A stretch of 64,000 nt of DNA from Siderastrea siderea (GCA_964030785.1 OZ034969.1:33811601-33875600); one strand, 5' to 3'; positions 22,197 to 35,252 are shown, counted from the stretch's first letter. The notes: generated by a model not told the origin, from the letters alone. Made by a program: numbers and translations.

Positions 22197-23976
22197 AATG
22201 TGCCATTTTCCCTCGATAATTTATACGTGTGCTTGAAAGCTTCCGAAAACCTTTTTTTTGGGGGGGGGGGGGGGTAACGTTGGCCAGTAAACTTCCTGTT
22301 GCCGGGGGCAATATTATTTATTTTAGCAAAGTTGTTTGATGGTTGACAGAACTTAACAGCCAGCGGGATGCATGCGAATCAGTCCATCGAGTCGCTAAAG
22401 AGAGCAACTTAAATGGGTTTATGGGAGCAACTGTAGTTTCAGTACTCTTCTTGAACTTAATTAGCTTTCCAAAGAATGCTGCAAGAAGAACTATACTGGT
22501 GAAAGCAGTGCTGAAGTCTTCTTTTTGATAAAAAAATAATTCAACTTCACTATTTCCTCGGCGGTCCGCATTCTGTTTTTGCCTTTATGTTTTCCCTTGT
22601 TGTTTATCATCTATTGGCGAACAACTGCAAAATTGAAATGTACTGTGTTTTAGGGGCCGATAAGTTGAGAAGAATTTCATCTTTACAATTCACAAATGCA
22701 ATCCAATTTCTTCAAATTTAAGAGTGTTTAGCGTGATCAGGATAAAAACACAACAATTCACGAGAAGAAAAATAATTTTTATGATTGCACGACCTTCTTC
22801 TCTCTTAAAGTATGCTTTTCAAATGGACGTCATAAAAAGACATTGTACAGAGGATAAAGTTGAGGTAAACTACCTGTTTTAGATTTAATCAATGTCTCAT
22901 CTAACACGAAATCGACGGTTTCATTCAGACACGAGCAGTAATGTATTTACGATCTTTTGTAGTAAAATCAATTAATCACCCCAGCCTATTTTAAGGTACA
23001 TGTTGTCATTTTCACGTGTGGCATTTTCTTTTAGAGGGAAAGGAAACGTATCTAAGGCTGACATCTGATTAAAAACCTTTCCATTTCTATTTTGTTCTTC
23101 AGAGATTAGAAAGAGTCAAAAGAATAAACAAATTATGAAGCAACTTTGTAGAAGAAAACCAAAAACAGCAACTAATAAACCGGCCGATAGGCTTTAAAAT
23201 CTTGAAAGAAATCCTCTCGGTCTACTGAAAATTGTCAGTAGCTGTTATAAACTGCAGCAACCGATGGAATGAAAACCGGGTCGACTAAGCGCTGAAGCAG
23301 ACGAATCAGACGAGAAGCCGATTTTGATAACTCTGCTGAGCAATCTTAAGCCAAATGAGAAAGGACAAATCGAAAACTTAACGCGAAAATTCAACTTTCC
23401 ATTACAGGTCAGTTCGCTTCAGCGCTACTGATTACGATTTAGTGGCATTTCGTGTTATTTGTCAAGATCCGAATTCGATGAAAACCCAAAACGATAACCC
23501 ATTTAGTTTAGAGTGAGTTATATTTAGCTGTTGTAGATAAGTGACGTTTAATTTTCAGTTCATTCAAGGGAACAGCCAGTTGTCTGAGATGATTTGACAA
23601 GCCTTGACAGGTACACAACAGGATACTGGAACATTGTAAAAACCAAGGAAGACGGTGCAAGAATAAGAAAAATGTTTTATGCGTATAGTTTGAAGCTCGA
23701 AAAAATTAACAAGCTTTAACAATAAAGCTGTGTGGTAGAGTGACTTTCGAGTTCAGATTATTGTGGGGCAATTCGCGGGAACAATTTGCGGAGCTGTACA
23801 GAACACTGTACAGGGTTTTTTTTTCTTTTAAGAAACACTTTTGGAAAGAGTTCCACGCCCGAAAATAGCCCCGCAATTTTTCGCCCGAAGAGCTTTCGGG
23901 TTTTTTGAAAAACGAACACCAGCTCATTCATGGAAGCTACGCTGCTACATGTGTTAGGCTAGCCTATCTATATTTA

Positions 23977-24084
23977 GCAATTAGATGATGAGCTCGAGAT
24001 TTCTATCCAGCGTGATAGTTGATGAGGCCGAAGACCGAATCAACTATCACGCATAGAAATCGAGAGCGAATAATCTAATTGTTT
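23977..24084. repeat. foldback hairpin element in duplication copy 1
   Basis: Long arms pair AGCAATTAGAT, GATTTCTAT and GTGATAGTTGAT with their inverses around a GAGGCCGAAGACCGA loop. The copy 2 version is at 31215-31320 with a slightly different centre. A structurally similar palindrome with unrelated central sequence is at 60514-60629. Confidence 0.8.
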
Positions 24085-24145
24085 TAGTATAAATCCATGA
24101 CAGGACGGAGAAAGCGCGAACTCTAAGTACCTCCTGTTGTCCCAT

Positions 24146-24178
24146 ACAAATTCTTAGAAAACTTTTCTAAGAATTTGT
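24146..24178. repeat. 33-base near-perfect palindrome
   Basis: ACAAATTCTTAGAAAA and its exact inverse are separated by one base, so the DNA could extrude a cruciform. The copy 2 equivalent is at 31383-31415. It is not followed by a gene, so a terminator role is not supported. Confidence 0.75.
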
Positions 24179-24354
24179 GAGGGGTTTTTCAAGCGTATCT
24201 AATGGGCCTACCGATTCATGGAAAGATATTTGACATTTCAGTTATTGCGATGTTCATTTTGCCAGTCCATAACTTAGTTAATACAGGCTAATCCCTCTGA
24301 GTAACATTACGAGTCTTCTCAGCTCTTAGAGGAGTAATGTTTGAGCAAAAATAT

Positions 24355-25092
24355 GGAAGAGTTGAAACTCAGTTGAAGAATATTTGTTTCTTTGTGACGG
24401 TAGCAACCATCCCTGCTCTTAAGATGACTCATCTTTCACTAGCAGGGCTGCCAAGATGTCACATCTTTTGCCAGTTTGTGTTTGCTGTCGTCACAAGAAA
24501 TATATAGCAGTTGATAAAAACCAAAAAAAGCAAAAACAACAACAAGGACGAGAGCGGCCTACATAACTAAGTCTCGAACTGGCAAAATGAACATAGAATA
24601 TTTAAAAAGTTCAAAGCAGCGACCTTTAGTCGGAAAGCAGCTTTTAGCGAAATACGTGATCAACCTGAGCCATACATAGTCTTCTCACTTCTCACAGCAA
24701 TATGAAGTTTGAGAAAAAACAAAACAAAACAAAACAAAAACGAAGAGTTGAAACCCTGGTTGAAACTCAATCAGCGGAAGACTATTTGTTTCTTTGTGAC
24801 GGTGGCAAACATTCCTGCTTTTAAGATGACACATCTTTTATTAGCGGGGTTGCCAAGATGACACATCTTTTGCCAGTGTGTGTTTGCTACTGTCACGAGA
24901 AATATATATAAAAAAAAGAGAACAAAAAGAGAGAGTTGAAACCCTGGTTGAAACTCAATCAGTGGAAGACTATTTGTTTCTTTGTGACGGTGGCAAACAT
25001 TCCTGCTTTTAAGATGACACGTCTTTTATTAGCGGGGCTGCCAAGATGACATATCTTTTGCCAGTTTGTGTCTGCTGCTGTCACGAGGAATA
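24355..25092. repeat. three spaced copies of an about 155-180 bp repeat (copy 1)
   Basis: Units beginning GAGTTGAAAC...ATTTGTTTCTTTGTGACGGT and ending with GTCACGAGAAATA occur at about 24358, 24743 and 24936. Each unit contains the internal doublet AAGATGACACATCTTTT, itself a short palindrome. The first unit is more diverged. Confidence 0.8.
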
Positions 25093-25914
25093 AACGTCAC
25101 TACACCAAGAGCATTTAGTAAAAACAAACAAAAAAACACACACTCAAGAGAAACAGAACAACAACAAATATGACCCGGCCGAGAAGAGAGCGAGAAGGCT
25201 ATGGCTGAAAACCCTATGTATCAGGAAATTGTCTTCAAACAATTTGGCAGCCTACTAAGACAGTTAAGTAGACTTAAGAACGTATACTGCAATGACAACC
25301 AATTTGTTTCGCCCGTGAACGTTGTTTTTTCCACGCTTGGCACTGGTCACATGTATTTGCTACGAGTTCTCATTGGCTCATTTGATTGTCTGCATCTTGT
25401 AATTGGTTTGGTTTTAGTTTATGATACCTGATTATTTTAAAATTTGTCCTGCCTTAATGCCATGCCAAGGCTAGCTAGTGAAAAACTTTGTCAAAGTAAA
25501 TAACAGAAGTTGAAACCCGGTGGGTTTCACTTGGGAACCCACCCAGTGTGGTGTGCTCAATGACCCTAGCCCCAGCACTAGCACGTTTCGAGAAAATGTT
25601 TCGATAAAAGCCAAGAAATATTTGATTTGCAACTTGCCAAAAACCGACGAGGCGGGGGGGGGGGGGAGGCTCAAAGGGAATTAGAAATCCACTGACTCTC
25701 TCCTCTACATTTTTTCCTCACGGCTGCTCGTCTTCATCGTCAGTGCGCTTATCGTTTGTCAGTAAAGCAGTGATAAAAGCTCGCTGAGTCTTGGGAGATG
25801 TTTCCCGCATGCTCAATATCAGGATCGGAAAGAAATACATTTGAAGGCTTATGTTACGAATATACATGCATCAAAGAGGGTTCATCACGTGCAGTATACG
25901 TTGAAATTCAGTTA

Positions 25915-26082
25915 TAGACTACGAGCAGTCTCTCTTTCCGCTCGGGGACAGTCTCACTACACTAGCGGCTCGACACGCGCGTCACGTTTCAACCCCGCAG
26001 GCGATTTTGCGGCCGCTCGCTCGCTTGCTCGTTTTCCTCGACTGTCCCTGTCAGAGCTGAAAGAGAGACTTCCCGTAGTCTA
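25915..26082. mobile_element. MITE with about 40-bp inverted repeats, TA-flanked (copy 1)
   Basis: GACTACGAGCAGTCTCTCTT at the left pairs with the right end read inversely (GACTACGGGAAGTCTCTCTT), continuing through GGGACAGTC. TA stands on both sides, fitting a Tc1/mariner-type target duplication. A degenerate relative is visible inside the copy 2 insertion at about 34692-34830. Confidence 0.8.
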
Positions 26083-26995
26083 ATTCAGTTTAAAAATGAT
26101 TTGTGGTAGCGAAACATTTTTCATAAAATCTAAGAATGCGGTACAAACTTGCAACTGAAGAAGGTGACAAGAATCGCAGGCGCATTGACTGAGTTTTTTA
26201 AAACTCGTGCTTGAATGTTTATACAGGCAGACGCTGAGCAAGCACAAGTCGAGTTTCGTCCGTACCAGTTGATGGGTTTCTGTACGTATTTAGAACTTTC
26301 GGAGAAACTAGAAATAGCAAACATTGCAAATTAAATAATTAAAATAGGATACTGAAAACTGAACTTTTCGAAATAGTGAGAAAATTTTATCAGTTGGAAA
26401 GGAATACACGCAGCTTGTGACCATAATTCCTGTAGAGATTGTACAATGATACATTTTGGGGCGCACAATTACACACTCGTGGTGCTCGGCTCATTGCAAA
26501 ACGAGGCACGTTTTCTCGCGGCAGGCGGTTTTTACAAATCAAAATCAAATAACTTTATTATAGTCTCAATCGCTCGCACACTCGCACGCATATATTTTTG
26601 CTCGAATATCTTGTGTAGTAAAGCCAGAGACACTGCTCCTTGTATTTGGTTGATCGCGACAGGATAACAAAGAACCTCATGTTTTTCTTTCCATTCTTGG
26701 ACAGCTTAGTTTTACTCGCTGTATGCAAAATCGAAAAGTTTACTAACAGGATGGACGGAAATCCGCGTGAATTATTGAGAGACATTAGATCACTTCCTCT
26801 GATACGCCTTGATTTACGCTTTGTTAGCCTCCAAGAATAGTCGGAGGATAAATAACGGGGATAAATTCGAAATCGAACACAGCTTTGCCTTCGAAAACAA
26901 TTTCATCGGCTAGCTAAGGGGTGAAAGACTGTGTACAACTTACTCGTGGCGGAATGACACAAAATTCAGTCTTTTATCGTAGGTACTAAAAGAAG

Positions 26996-27118
26996 GAATG
27001 ACCTAAAATGACCTAAAATGATCTAAAATGATCTAAAATGACCTAAAATGATCTACAATGACCTACATTGAGATCTAAAATGTTCTCAAATGACCTTTAA
27101 TAATGATCTAAGATGATC
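26996..27118. repeat. 10-bp minisatellite (copy 1)
   Basis: It is an array of ATGACCTAAA / ATGATCTAAA decamers degenerating to the right. Copy 2 is at about 35716-35848 with one more unit. Confidence 0.9.
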
Positions 27119-27361
27119 TCAATCGGTTAAATGCTCTTGAAAGGCCTTCAACTAGTTACACAATGGTCTAATAAGCCCTAAAACATTTAACCCAAGTACA
27201 AAGACTTTTACCGATCTATTATGAATTGCAAAACACAAAAACATCTTACCTGAAACATGCGAATCGAAACGAACGCATGTATACGCGTCACGCAAAGTCA
27301 GTTTCTGACGGCAGAAGCGTTGCGTGATGTCCAACGCAAAATAAGGCTATGCGGGTTTTAA

Positions 27362-27663
27362 AGCAGCGGCTACACGAGCGATTTTTGGCTTGCGATGGTG
27401 ATGCGATTTTTTTGAAAATTATCGCGTCACCAGCGCGCGGAGAAAATCGCATGTGCAGCCACCCTCGCACAGGTGATGCGACAGATGAAAAAATCGCAGA
27501 AAAAAATCGCGAGAAATTCAATGAGTTGAATGTTTTGCGACTAAATCACGGACTTCGTCAGAGGGTGGCTACACAGGCGATTTTCGCCGCGCGCTGGCGA
27601 CGCGACAATTTCAAAAAAAGTGCATCACTATCGCAAGCAAAAAATCGCTCTTGTAGCCGCGGC
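27362..27663. mobile_element. 302-bp TTAA-flanked MITE with about 105-bp arms (copy 1)
   Basis: TTAA flanks both ends (27358-27361 and 27664-27667). The arms begin GCGGCTACACGAGCGATTTT and its inverse and are rich in TCGC motifs. The overlapping frames here (27288-27521 minus, 27349-27702 plus) are by-products of the inverted repeat. Confidence 0.8.
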
Positions 27664-28300
27664 TTAAGATGCGTGCTGCGGACTCGACTACCCAATGAAT
27701 GAGATATTTTAATAAAGCAGATGTTGATGGAAGTTGTGGACCGTAGACAAAACTTGCCGTGTGCCGCTGATGTTATAACGGGGTAAAGAGCAATATCTCA
27801 TACACTGGACACTGACAAGAAGCAAAAGGAGACGTTTGATCTCAAGTCAACAATATGGCCGCTGGTTTTCGTACGCTGGATTTTTTGGTGTCCTTGAAAT
27901 GAAGACTGCATTCCTTTTAAAAGCTCTACATGAAAGGGAAACTGAAGACCTGAAGAATACTCAGGGTATAGAAGAAATATAGAATAGAAGAAATATAGAA
28001 GAAATATTGGAGAGCTAACTGCTTCAGTAGAAGGTTAAAAATACTTACTCGAGGACAGACTCTTTTTTTTCAGAGGAGATCTGGAAAGCGACCATCTCAA
28101 AAGACCACATGAGCCTCAAACTTTCGGTTAAATTCTCAAGTTCTTCTTTCACTACCACGGTAAAGTATATTACGTATTGATTGTGTGGATTTACATTAAA
28201 AGAATTGTTTAATTGAGAAAATTTCTATGTTGAAAATAATTTTCTTAAGATGTTCAAGTAATTAAATTCTCTTTTTCCATGCTGTGTTTAAAAATATTAA

Positions 28301-28574
28301 AGGAACTATGTCAGATGGGGCACATGCGCAGTAGAGTCCGGTTGGTCGCTTTCTAAGAGGAGTATTCCTGCGTAGATTGCTTGATTTCTACAACCAGAAT
28401 CACTTTCTGTAGAATATAGACAATTTTTCAAAATCAGTCGATATACCTTTACATTTACATCCAATGCGATATAACAGCCTCCTGAACTCTCTGACGGTAT
28501 TTGAAAAAGTTGGACCAACGATTTCAAAGTTGTTATTATCAACCTGCGCAAGCACCTGGGGTGACATAGTCCCT
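28301..28574. mobile_element. 274-bp TTAA-flanked MITE private to copy 2
   Basis: Copy 1 near 2630-2645 lacks it and shows the unoccupied ATATTAATTAATGG. In copy 2 TTAA is duplicated on both sides (28297-28300 and 28575-28578). The ends AGGAACTATGTCA and AGGGACTATGTCA are inverted repeats. The 81-aa minus-strand frame inside is not credible as a gene. Confidence 0.85.
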
Positions 28575-29029
28575 TTAATTAATGGAATTTCATCAATAAA
28601 CCATTTGTAAGGTTATAAAACCCAGGTCTTCTATTGCAGTTTTTACATTTCAAGTTTGTTTGGCAATGTTTATTTCGCAACTTGTGTGTATTGTTAATAC
28701 TAACAACTCTAGACTGAGTTAGTGTTGATTTTCAAGAAGCCATTTTGTTGTTCCTCGGTGCCCCTGCGAATTGGGTTGTTTCGATGATGACTTCTTTGTC
28801 GCCAATATTTTTTTTTCCTTAGTCATGTTTTTAAATACTTTTATATATACATATATATACGCCAATATTGCCTGAAGAGTGTGGTCATCCTTTGGCCATA
28901 CGAAACAGAGCTGTAGCAATAAAGTGATGAAATACATCTGAAGCCTGGGATAATTTTCGTTATAATATTTACTGCTCCTGAAAAGTTGAGCGCTCTCTGA
29001 AAACCATTCTACACATTTGCAGATTGAAT

Positions 29030-29061
<32 letters not shown>

Positions 29062-31214
29062 TTCATTTATATCACAATTTGTTTAGTGTAAATAGTGTGT
29101 AGTTTTAACGAAGGAAGAGCCACCCCGTGGATTTCGTTAATAAACCATTATTATTATTATTATTATTATTGTTATTGTAGTCTTGTACACATGACAGTAG
29201 TTAACGGACAAGCACGGTCACCGCGGATTTCATCATATGTAGGCGTACGATTTATTTCCCCTGGCCTGATAGCAAAAAAACTCGCTAATTATAAAACAGC
29301 TCACCTCTAGAAAAGATGCCCTTGTTTTACCGTTAAACCTTTGGAAAAAAATAATATTGGACATCAGTTGATCGTGAGTTAAACTCTTTGCCGAATACTG
29401 GCAAAACACTTGTGCCATTTTCCCTCGATAATTTATACGTGTGCTTGAAAGCTTCCGAAAACCTTTTTTTTTTGGGGGGGGGGGGGGGGTTAACGTTGGC
29501 CAGTAAACTTCCTGTTGCCGGGGCAATATTATTTATTTTAGCAAAGTTGCTTGATGGTTGACAGAACTTAACAGCCAGCGGGATGCATGCGAATCAGTCC
29601 ATCGAGTCGCTAAAGAGAGCAACTTAAATGGGTTTATGGGAGCAACTGTAGTTTCACGAGTACTCTTCTTGAACTTAATTAGCTTTCCAAAGAATGCTGC
29701 AAGAAGAACTATACTGGTGAAAGCAGTGCTGAAGTCTTCTTTTTGATAAAAAAATAATTCAACTTCACTATTTCCTCGGCGGTCCGCATTCTGTTCTTGC
29801 CTTTATGTTTTCCCTTGCTGTTTTTCATCTATTGGCGAACAACTGCAAAATTGAAATGTACTGTGTTTTAGGGGCCGATAAGTTGAGAAGAATTTCATCT
29901 TTACAATTCACAAATGCAATCCAATATCTTCAAATTTAAGAGTGTTTAGCGTGATCAGGATAAAAACACAACAATTCACGAGAAGAAAAATAATTTTTAT
30001 GATTGCACGGCCTTCTTCTCTCTTAAAGTATGCTTTTCAAATGGACGTCATAAAAAGACACTGTACAGAGGATAAAGTTGAGGTAAACTACCTGTTTTAG
30101 ATTTAATCAATGTCTCATCTAACACGAAATCGACGGTTTCATTCAGACACGAGCAGTAATGTATTTACGATCTTTTGTAGTAAAATCAATTAATCACCCC
30201 AGCCTATTTTAAGGTACATGTTGTCATTTTCACGTGTGGCATTTTCTTTTAGAGGGAAAGGAAACGTATCTAAGGCTGACATCTGATTAAAAACCTTTCC
30301 ATTTCTATTTTGTTCTTCAGAAATTAGAAAGAGTCAAAAGAATAAACAAATTATGAAGCAACTTTGTAGAAGAAAACCAAAAACAGCAACTAATAAGCCG
30401 GCCGATAGTCTTTAAAATCTTGAAAGAAATCCTCTCGGTCTACTGAAAATTGTCAGTAGCTGTTATAAACTGCAGCAACCGATGGAATGAAAACCGGGTC
30501 GACTAAGCGCTGAAGCAGACGAATCAGACGAGAAGCCGATTTTGATAACTCTGCTGAGCAATCTTAAGCCAAATGAGAAAGGACAAATCGAAAACTTAAC
30601 GCGAAAATTCAACTTTCCATTACAGGTCAGTTCGCTTCAGCGCTACTGATTACGATTTAGTGGCATTTCGTGTTATTTGTCAAGATCCGAATTCGATGAA
30701 AACCCAAAACGATAACCCATTTAGTTTAGAGTGAGTTATATTTAGCTGTTGTAGATAAGTGACGTTTAATTTTCAGTTCATTCAAGGGAACAGCCAGTTG
30801 TCTGAGATGATTTGACAAGCCTTGACAGGTACACAACAGGATACTGAAACATTGTAAAAACCAAGGAAGACGGTGCAAGAATAAGAAAAATGTTTTATGC
30901 GTATAGTTTGAAGCTCGAAAAAATTAACAAGCTTTAACAATAAAGCTGTGTGGTAGAGTGACTTTCGAGTTCAGATTATTGTGGGGCAATTCGCGGGAAC
31001 AATTTGCGGAGCTGTACAGAACACTGTACAGGGTTTTTTTTTTCTTTTAAGAAACACTTTTGGAAAGAGTTCCACGCCCGAAAATAGCCCCGCAATTTTT
31101 CGCCCGAAGAGCTTTCGGGTTTTTTGAAAAACGAACACCAGCTCATTCATGGCAGCTACGCTGCTACATGTGTTAGGCTAGCCTATCATGTGTTAGGCTA
31201 GCCTATCTATATTT

Positions 31215-31320
31215 AGCAATTAGATGATGAGCTCGAGATTTCTATCACGTGATAGTTGATGAGGCCGAAGGCCGAATCAACTATCACGCATAGAAATCGA
31301 GAGCGAATAATCTAATTGTT
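31215..31320. repeat. foldback hairpin element in duplication copy 2
   Basis: This is the duplicate of 23977-24084. The loop here is GAGGCCGAAGGCCGA and the left arm reads TATCACGTGATAG, a small difference that may reflect rearrangement within the hairpin. Confidence 0.8.
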
Positions 31321-31592
31321 TTAGTATAAATCCATGACAGGACGGAGAAAGCGCGAACTCTAAGTACCTCCTGTTGTCCCATACAAATTCTTAGAAAACT
31401 TTTCTAAGAATTTGTGAGGGGTTTTTCAAGCGTGTCTAATGGGCCTACCGATTCATGGAAAGATATTTGACATTTCAGTTATTGCGATGTTCATTTTGCC
31501 AGTCCATAACTTAGTTAATACAGGCTAATCCCTCTGAGTAACATTACGAGTCTTCTCAGCTCTTAGAGGAGTAATGTTTGAGCAAAAATATG

Positions 31593-32332
31593 GAAGAGTT
31601 GAAACTCAGTTGAAGAATATTTGTTTCTTTGTGACGGTAGCAACCATCCCTGCTCTTAAGATGACTCATCTTTCACTAGCAGGGCTGCCAAGATGTCACA
31701 TCTTTTGCCAGTTTGTGTTTGCTGTCGTCACAAGAAATATATAGCAGTTGATAAAAACCAAAAAAAGCAAAAACAACAACAAGGGCGAGAGCGGCCTACA
31801 TAACTAAGTCTCGAACTGGCAAAATGAACATAGAATATTTAAAAAGTTCAAAGCAGCGACCTTTAGTCGGAAAGCAGCTTTTAGCGAAATACGTGATCAA
31901 CCTGAGCCATACATAGTCTTCTCACTTCTCACAGCAATATGAAGTTTGAGAAAAAACAAAACAAAACAAAACAAAAACGAAGAGTTGAAACCCTGGTTGA
32001 AACTCAATCAGCGGAAGACTATTTGTTTCTTTGTGACGGTGGCAAACATTCCTGCTTTTAAGATGACACATCTTTTATTAGCGGGGTTGCCAAGATGACA
32101 CATCTTTTGCCAGTGTGTGTTTGCTACTGTCACGAGAAATATATATAAAAAAAAGAGAACAAAAAGAGAGAGTTGAAACCCTGGTTGAAACTCAATCAGT
32201 GGAAGACTATTTGTTTCTTTGTGACGGTGGCAAACATTCCTGCTTTTAAGATGACACGTCTTTTATTAGCGGGGCTGCCAAGATGACATATCTTTTGCCA
32301 GTTTGTGTCTGCTGCTGTCACGAGGAATAAAC
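31593..32332. repeat. three spaced copies of the same repeat (copy 2)
   Basis: This is the duplicate of 24355-25092 with the same unit order and spacing. Confidence 0.8.
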
Positions 32333-33146
32333 GTCACTACACCAAGAGCATTTAGTAAAAACAAACAAAAAAACACACACTCAAGAGAAACAGAACAACA
32401 ACAAATATGACCCGGCCGAGAAGAGAGCGAGAAGGCTATGGCTGAAAACCCTATGTATCAGGAAATTGTCTTCAAACAATTTGGCAGCCTACTAAGACAG
32501 TTAAGTAGACTTAAGAACGTATACTGCAATGACAACCAATTTGTTTCGCCCGTGAACGTTGTTTTTTCCACGCTTGGCACTGGTCACATGTATTCGCTAC
32601 GAGTTCTCATTGGCTCATTTGATTGTCTGCATCTTGTAATTGGTTTGGTTTTAGTTTATGATACCTGATTATTTTAAAATTTGTCCTGCCTTAATGCCAT
32701 GCCAGAGCTAGCTAGTGAAAAACTTTGTCAAAGTAAATAACAGAAGTTGAAACCCGGTGGGTTTCACTTGGGAACCCACCCAGTGTGGTGTGCTCAATGA
32801 CCCTAGCCCCAGCACTAGCACGTTTCGAGAAAATGTTTCGATAAAAGCCAAGAAATATTTGATTTGCAAGTTGCCAAAAACCGACGGGGGGGGGGGGGAG
32901 GCTCAAAGGAAATTAGAAATCCACTGACTCTCTCCTCTACATTTTTTCCTCACGGTTGCTCGTCTTCATCGTCAGTGCGCTTATCGTTTGTCAGTAAAGC
33001 AGTGATAAAAGCTCGCTGAGTCTTGGGAGATGTTTCCCGCATGCTCAATTTCAGGATCGGAAAGAAATACATTTGAAGGCTTATGTTACGAATATACATG
33101 CATCAAAGAGGGTTCATCACGTGCAGTATACGTTGAAATTCAGTTA

Positions 33147-33314
33147 TAGACTACGAGCAGTCTCTCTTTCCGCTCAGGGACAGTCTCACTACACTAGCGG
33201 CTCGACACGCGCGTCACGTTTCAACCCCGCAGGCGATTTTGCGGCCGCTCGCTCGCTTGCTCGTTTTCCTCGACTGTCCCTGTCAGAGCTGAAAGAGAGA
33301 CTTCCCGTAGTCTA
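33147..33314. mobile_element. MITE with about 40-bp inverted repeats, TA-flanked (copy 2)
   Basis: This is the duplicate of the element at 25915-26082, differing by single bases. Confidence 0.8.
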
Positions 33315-33793
33315 ATTCAGTTTAAAAATGATTTGTGGAAGCGAAACATTTTTCATAAAATCTAAGAATGCGGTACAAACTTGCAACTGAAGAAGGTGAC
33401 AAGAATCGCAGGCGCATTGACTGAGTTTTTTAAAACTCGTGCTTGAATGTTTATACAGGCAGACGCTGAGCAAGCACAAGTCGAGTTTCGTCCGTACCAG
33501 TTGATGGGTTTCTGTACGTATTTAGAACTTTCGGAGAAACTAGAAATAGCAAACATTGCAAATTAAATAATTAAAATAGGATACTGAAAACTGAACTTTT
33601 CGAAATAGTGAGAAAATTTTATCAGTTGGAAAGGAATACACGCAGCTTGTGACCATAATTCCTGTAGAGATTGTACAATGATACATTTTGGGGCGCACAA
33701 TTACACACTCGTGGTGCTCGGCTCATTGCAAAACGAGGCACGTTTTCTCGCGGCAGGCGGTTTTTACAAATCAAAATCAAATAACTTTATTAA

Positions 33794-35252
33794 CCGGCCG
33801 TCGCTATGGCGACCGCCGGTTTATAAAATGGGCACGGTTTTGTCGTGATAGTCAGTTGGCTTAACATAGGAACAAAGTGCTGTAAAGCTTGTGGTACGGC
33901 TACTTAAGAGCGGTACTGTCTTATATAAGACGCATACGCATATTAGTCTGCTGAATGTTACCTTCGTGTGTTCTTGTCTTTTAATTTACAGTATTTAAGA
34001 TATCAACGACGAAGTGTTGTTAAGTTTGGGGTTTTTTGTATTTGTCTTGTATAACGCATGCGCAATTGAGTAAAGCAGCTAATAGGATGGAATGCGAAAT
34101 TGACTGTGTTGTCTGATCTAGTTAGTGGTTATGGTGAAATTTTTTTTAGCGCAGGAGTTTTTTTTTATTGGGATTGACATTTTGAGGGTGTAAAAATGTG
34201 GGAGTCAGAAGGATTTGTGAATGTCAGGAGCATATCACGCTTCTGTGAATGTGATTTGCTTTGAAAGTTGCGTTTTGTATAGGAGCGGTGTGATATTGTG
34301 CTGCGTGAGAGGGGGTTTCCCTTGCCGTTTTATGGGGGGGGGGGGTGGTTTGCGAAGTGGATTGTAAGGTTTCTGATTGGCTAACTTGTATTTCGCAGCG
34401 GACAAAAAGGACAGTAGCGTTTTGCCGGCGTGGGCTAGGAAGAGAAGGAATTGGTACTAGTATGATGATGCAATATTAGTGGATTGTACCATCAGTACAT
34501 GATAGTTCTGACTTGTGAACGGAGAGAGATCAGTGTTTATTTGAGGCGAGAAGTTGATACGAAGGAATCGTCATTAATAAGGAGATCAATTAATAGGGTA
34601 CATGTAGGTGTTACGAGTCTTTTTGCATTGAAAGAACGAAAATATCTGAATATTATCGACGGATTTGTGGGGTTTGCGTGTGGTGTACGCTAAAGGCTAC
34701 GAGCAATCACTCTTTCCGTTCAGAGGTAGTGAAGGAAAAGAAAAACAAGCGAGTGAGCGCGAAATCGATTGCGGCTCGACAGGCGCGTTAGCTTTTAAAG
34801 ACGTGGGCGACTTTCGTCCCCGCTCGCTTGTTTACTTTTGCAAGGGGATTTCCGAGTTAGCAAACTGGATTTAAACACCACGTCATCAGATATGCCTTGA
34901 CGTGCCCCATACTCTGACGATCTGCGCGAGCTTGATTCTACTGCTATGTTCACTGTTTGTATTTAAGGTCTAGGCACAACAGACAACTTCGTCGTCGCTG
35001 TGTGAGCATTCTCAGTTGTGGACGAATTTATATCGACATTCAACGTTTGAGTGAATTTGCGTTTTTCAGCGCAAATAAAAGCGATAAAAAAGATAAGCTG
35101 AGTCATCAGAGTTTAAACATTACGTCATCCAGTAACGCTATAGTAAAAATATTGTGTCACATAATCACACTTTTCGTCACGCCGGTTCGTATAAATAGAG
35201 GATCGCGCTAACATTTGTGAAACCTAGGGGTGGGGAGGGTCAGAATGGCCGG
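33794..35252. mobile_element. about 1.46-kb insertion private to copy 2
   Basis: Copy 1 is continuous at 26550-26565 (ACTTTATTATAGTC), while copy 2 carries about 1.48 kb extra. One reading is an element CCGGCC...GGCCGG between TTAA at 33790-33793 and 35253-35256, with the following 25 bases deleted from copy 1 between TTA repeats. The other reading is a single 1485-bp insertion duplicating TTA (33793-35277). The left end is a near-palindrome (AACCGGCCGTCGC...GCCGGTT). Frames of 69-84 aa inside show no known domain. Confidence 0.7.

Larger units (their letters stand above)
2116..27762. repeat. tandem segmental duplication, copy 1 (interrupted)
   Basis: Bases 2116-3468 and 22197-27762 match 27767-36492 nearly base for base, ignoring insertions. 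The net unit is about 6.9 kb. The junction between copies is at 27763-27766 (four filler bases GCCG), where the end of copy 1 abuts a second occurrence of CTGATGTTATAACG. The copy is split by the 18.7-kb inverted-arm element. The unit contains several repeats listed separately but no convincing gene; the 76-aa and 80-aa frames at 25201-25431 and 25841-26083 are conserved in copy 2 only because the DNA is. Confidence 0.9.

Noticed and set aside
24010..24060. Second hammerhead ribozyme (TTGATGAGGCCGAAG...)
   Set aside because: It resembles a hammerhead stem II, but GAAA and the cleavage triplet are missing in place; the sequence is explained as the loop of a perfect hairpin.
24146..24178. Rho-independent-type terminator
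   Set aside because: The stem-loop and nearby T-run look similar, but this is eukaryotic repeat DNA with no upstream gene, and the stem is a perfect palindrome.
25201..25431. 76-aa frame conserved at 32438-32668
   Set aside because: It is conserved because of the tandem duplication; no motif, and no independent evidence of coding.
27349..27702. 117-aa frame repeated at 36079-36432
   Set aside because: It is conserved only because it lies in duplicated DNA; the frame is produced by the arms of a TTAA MITE.
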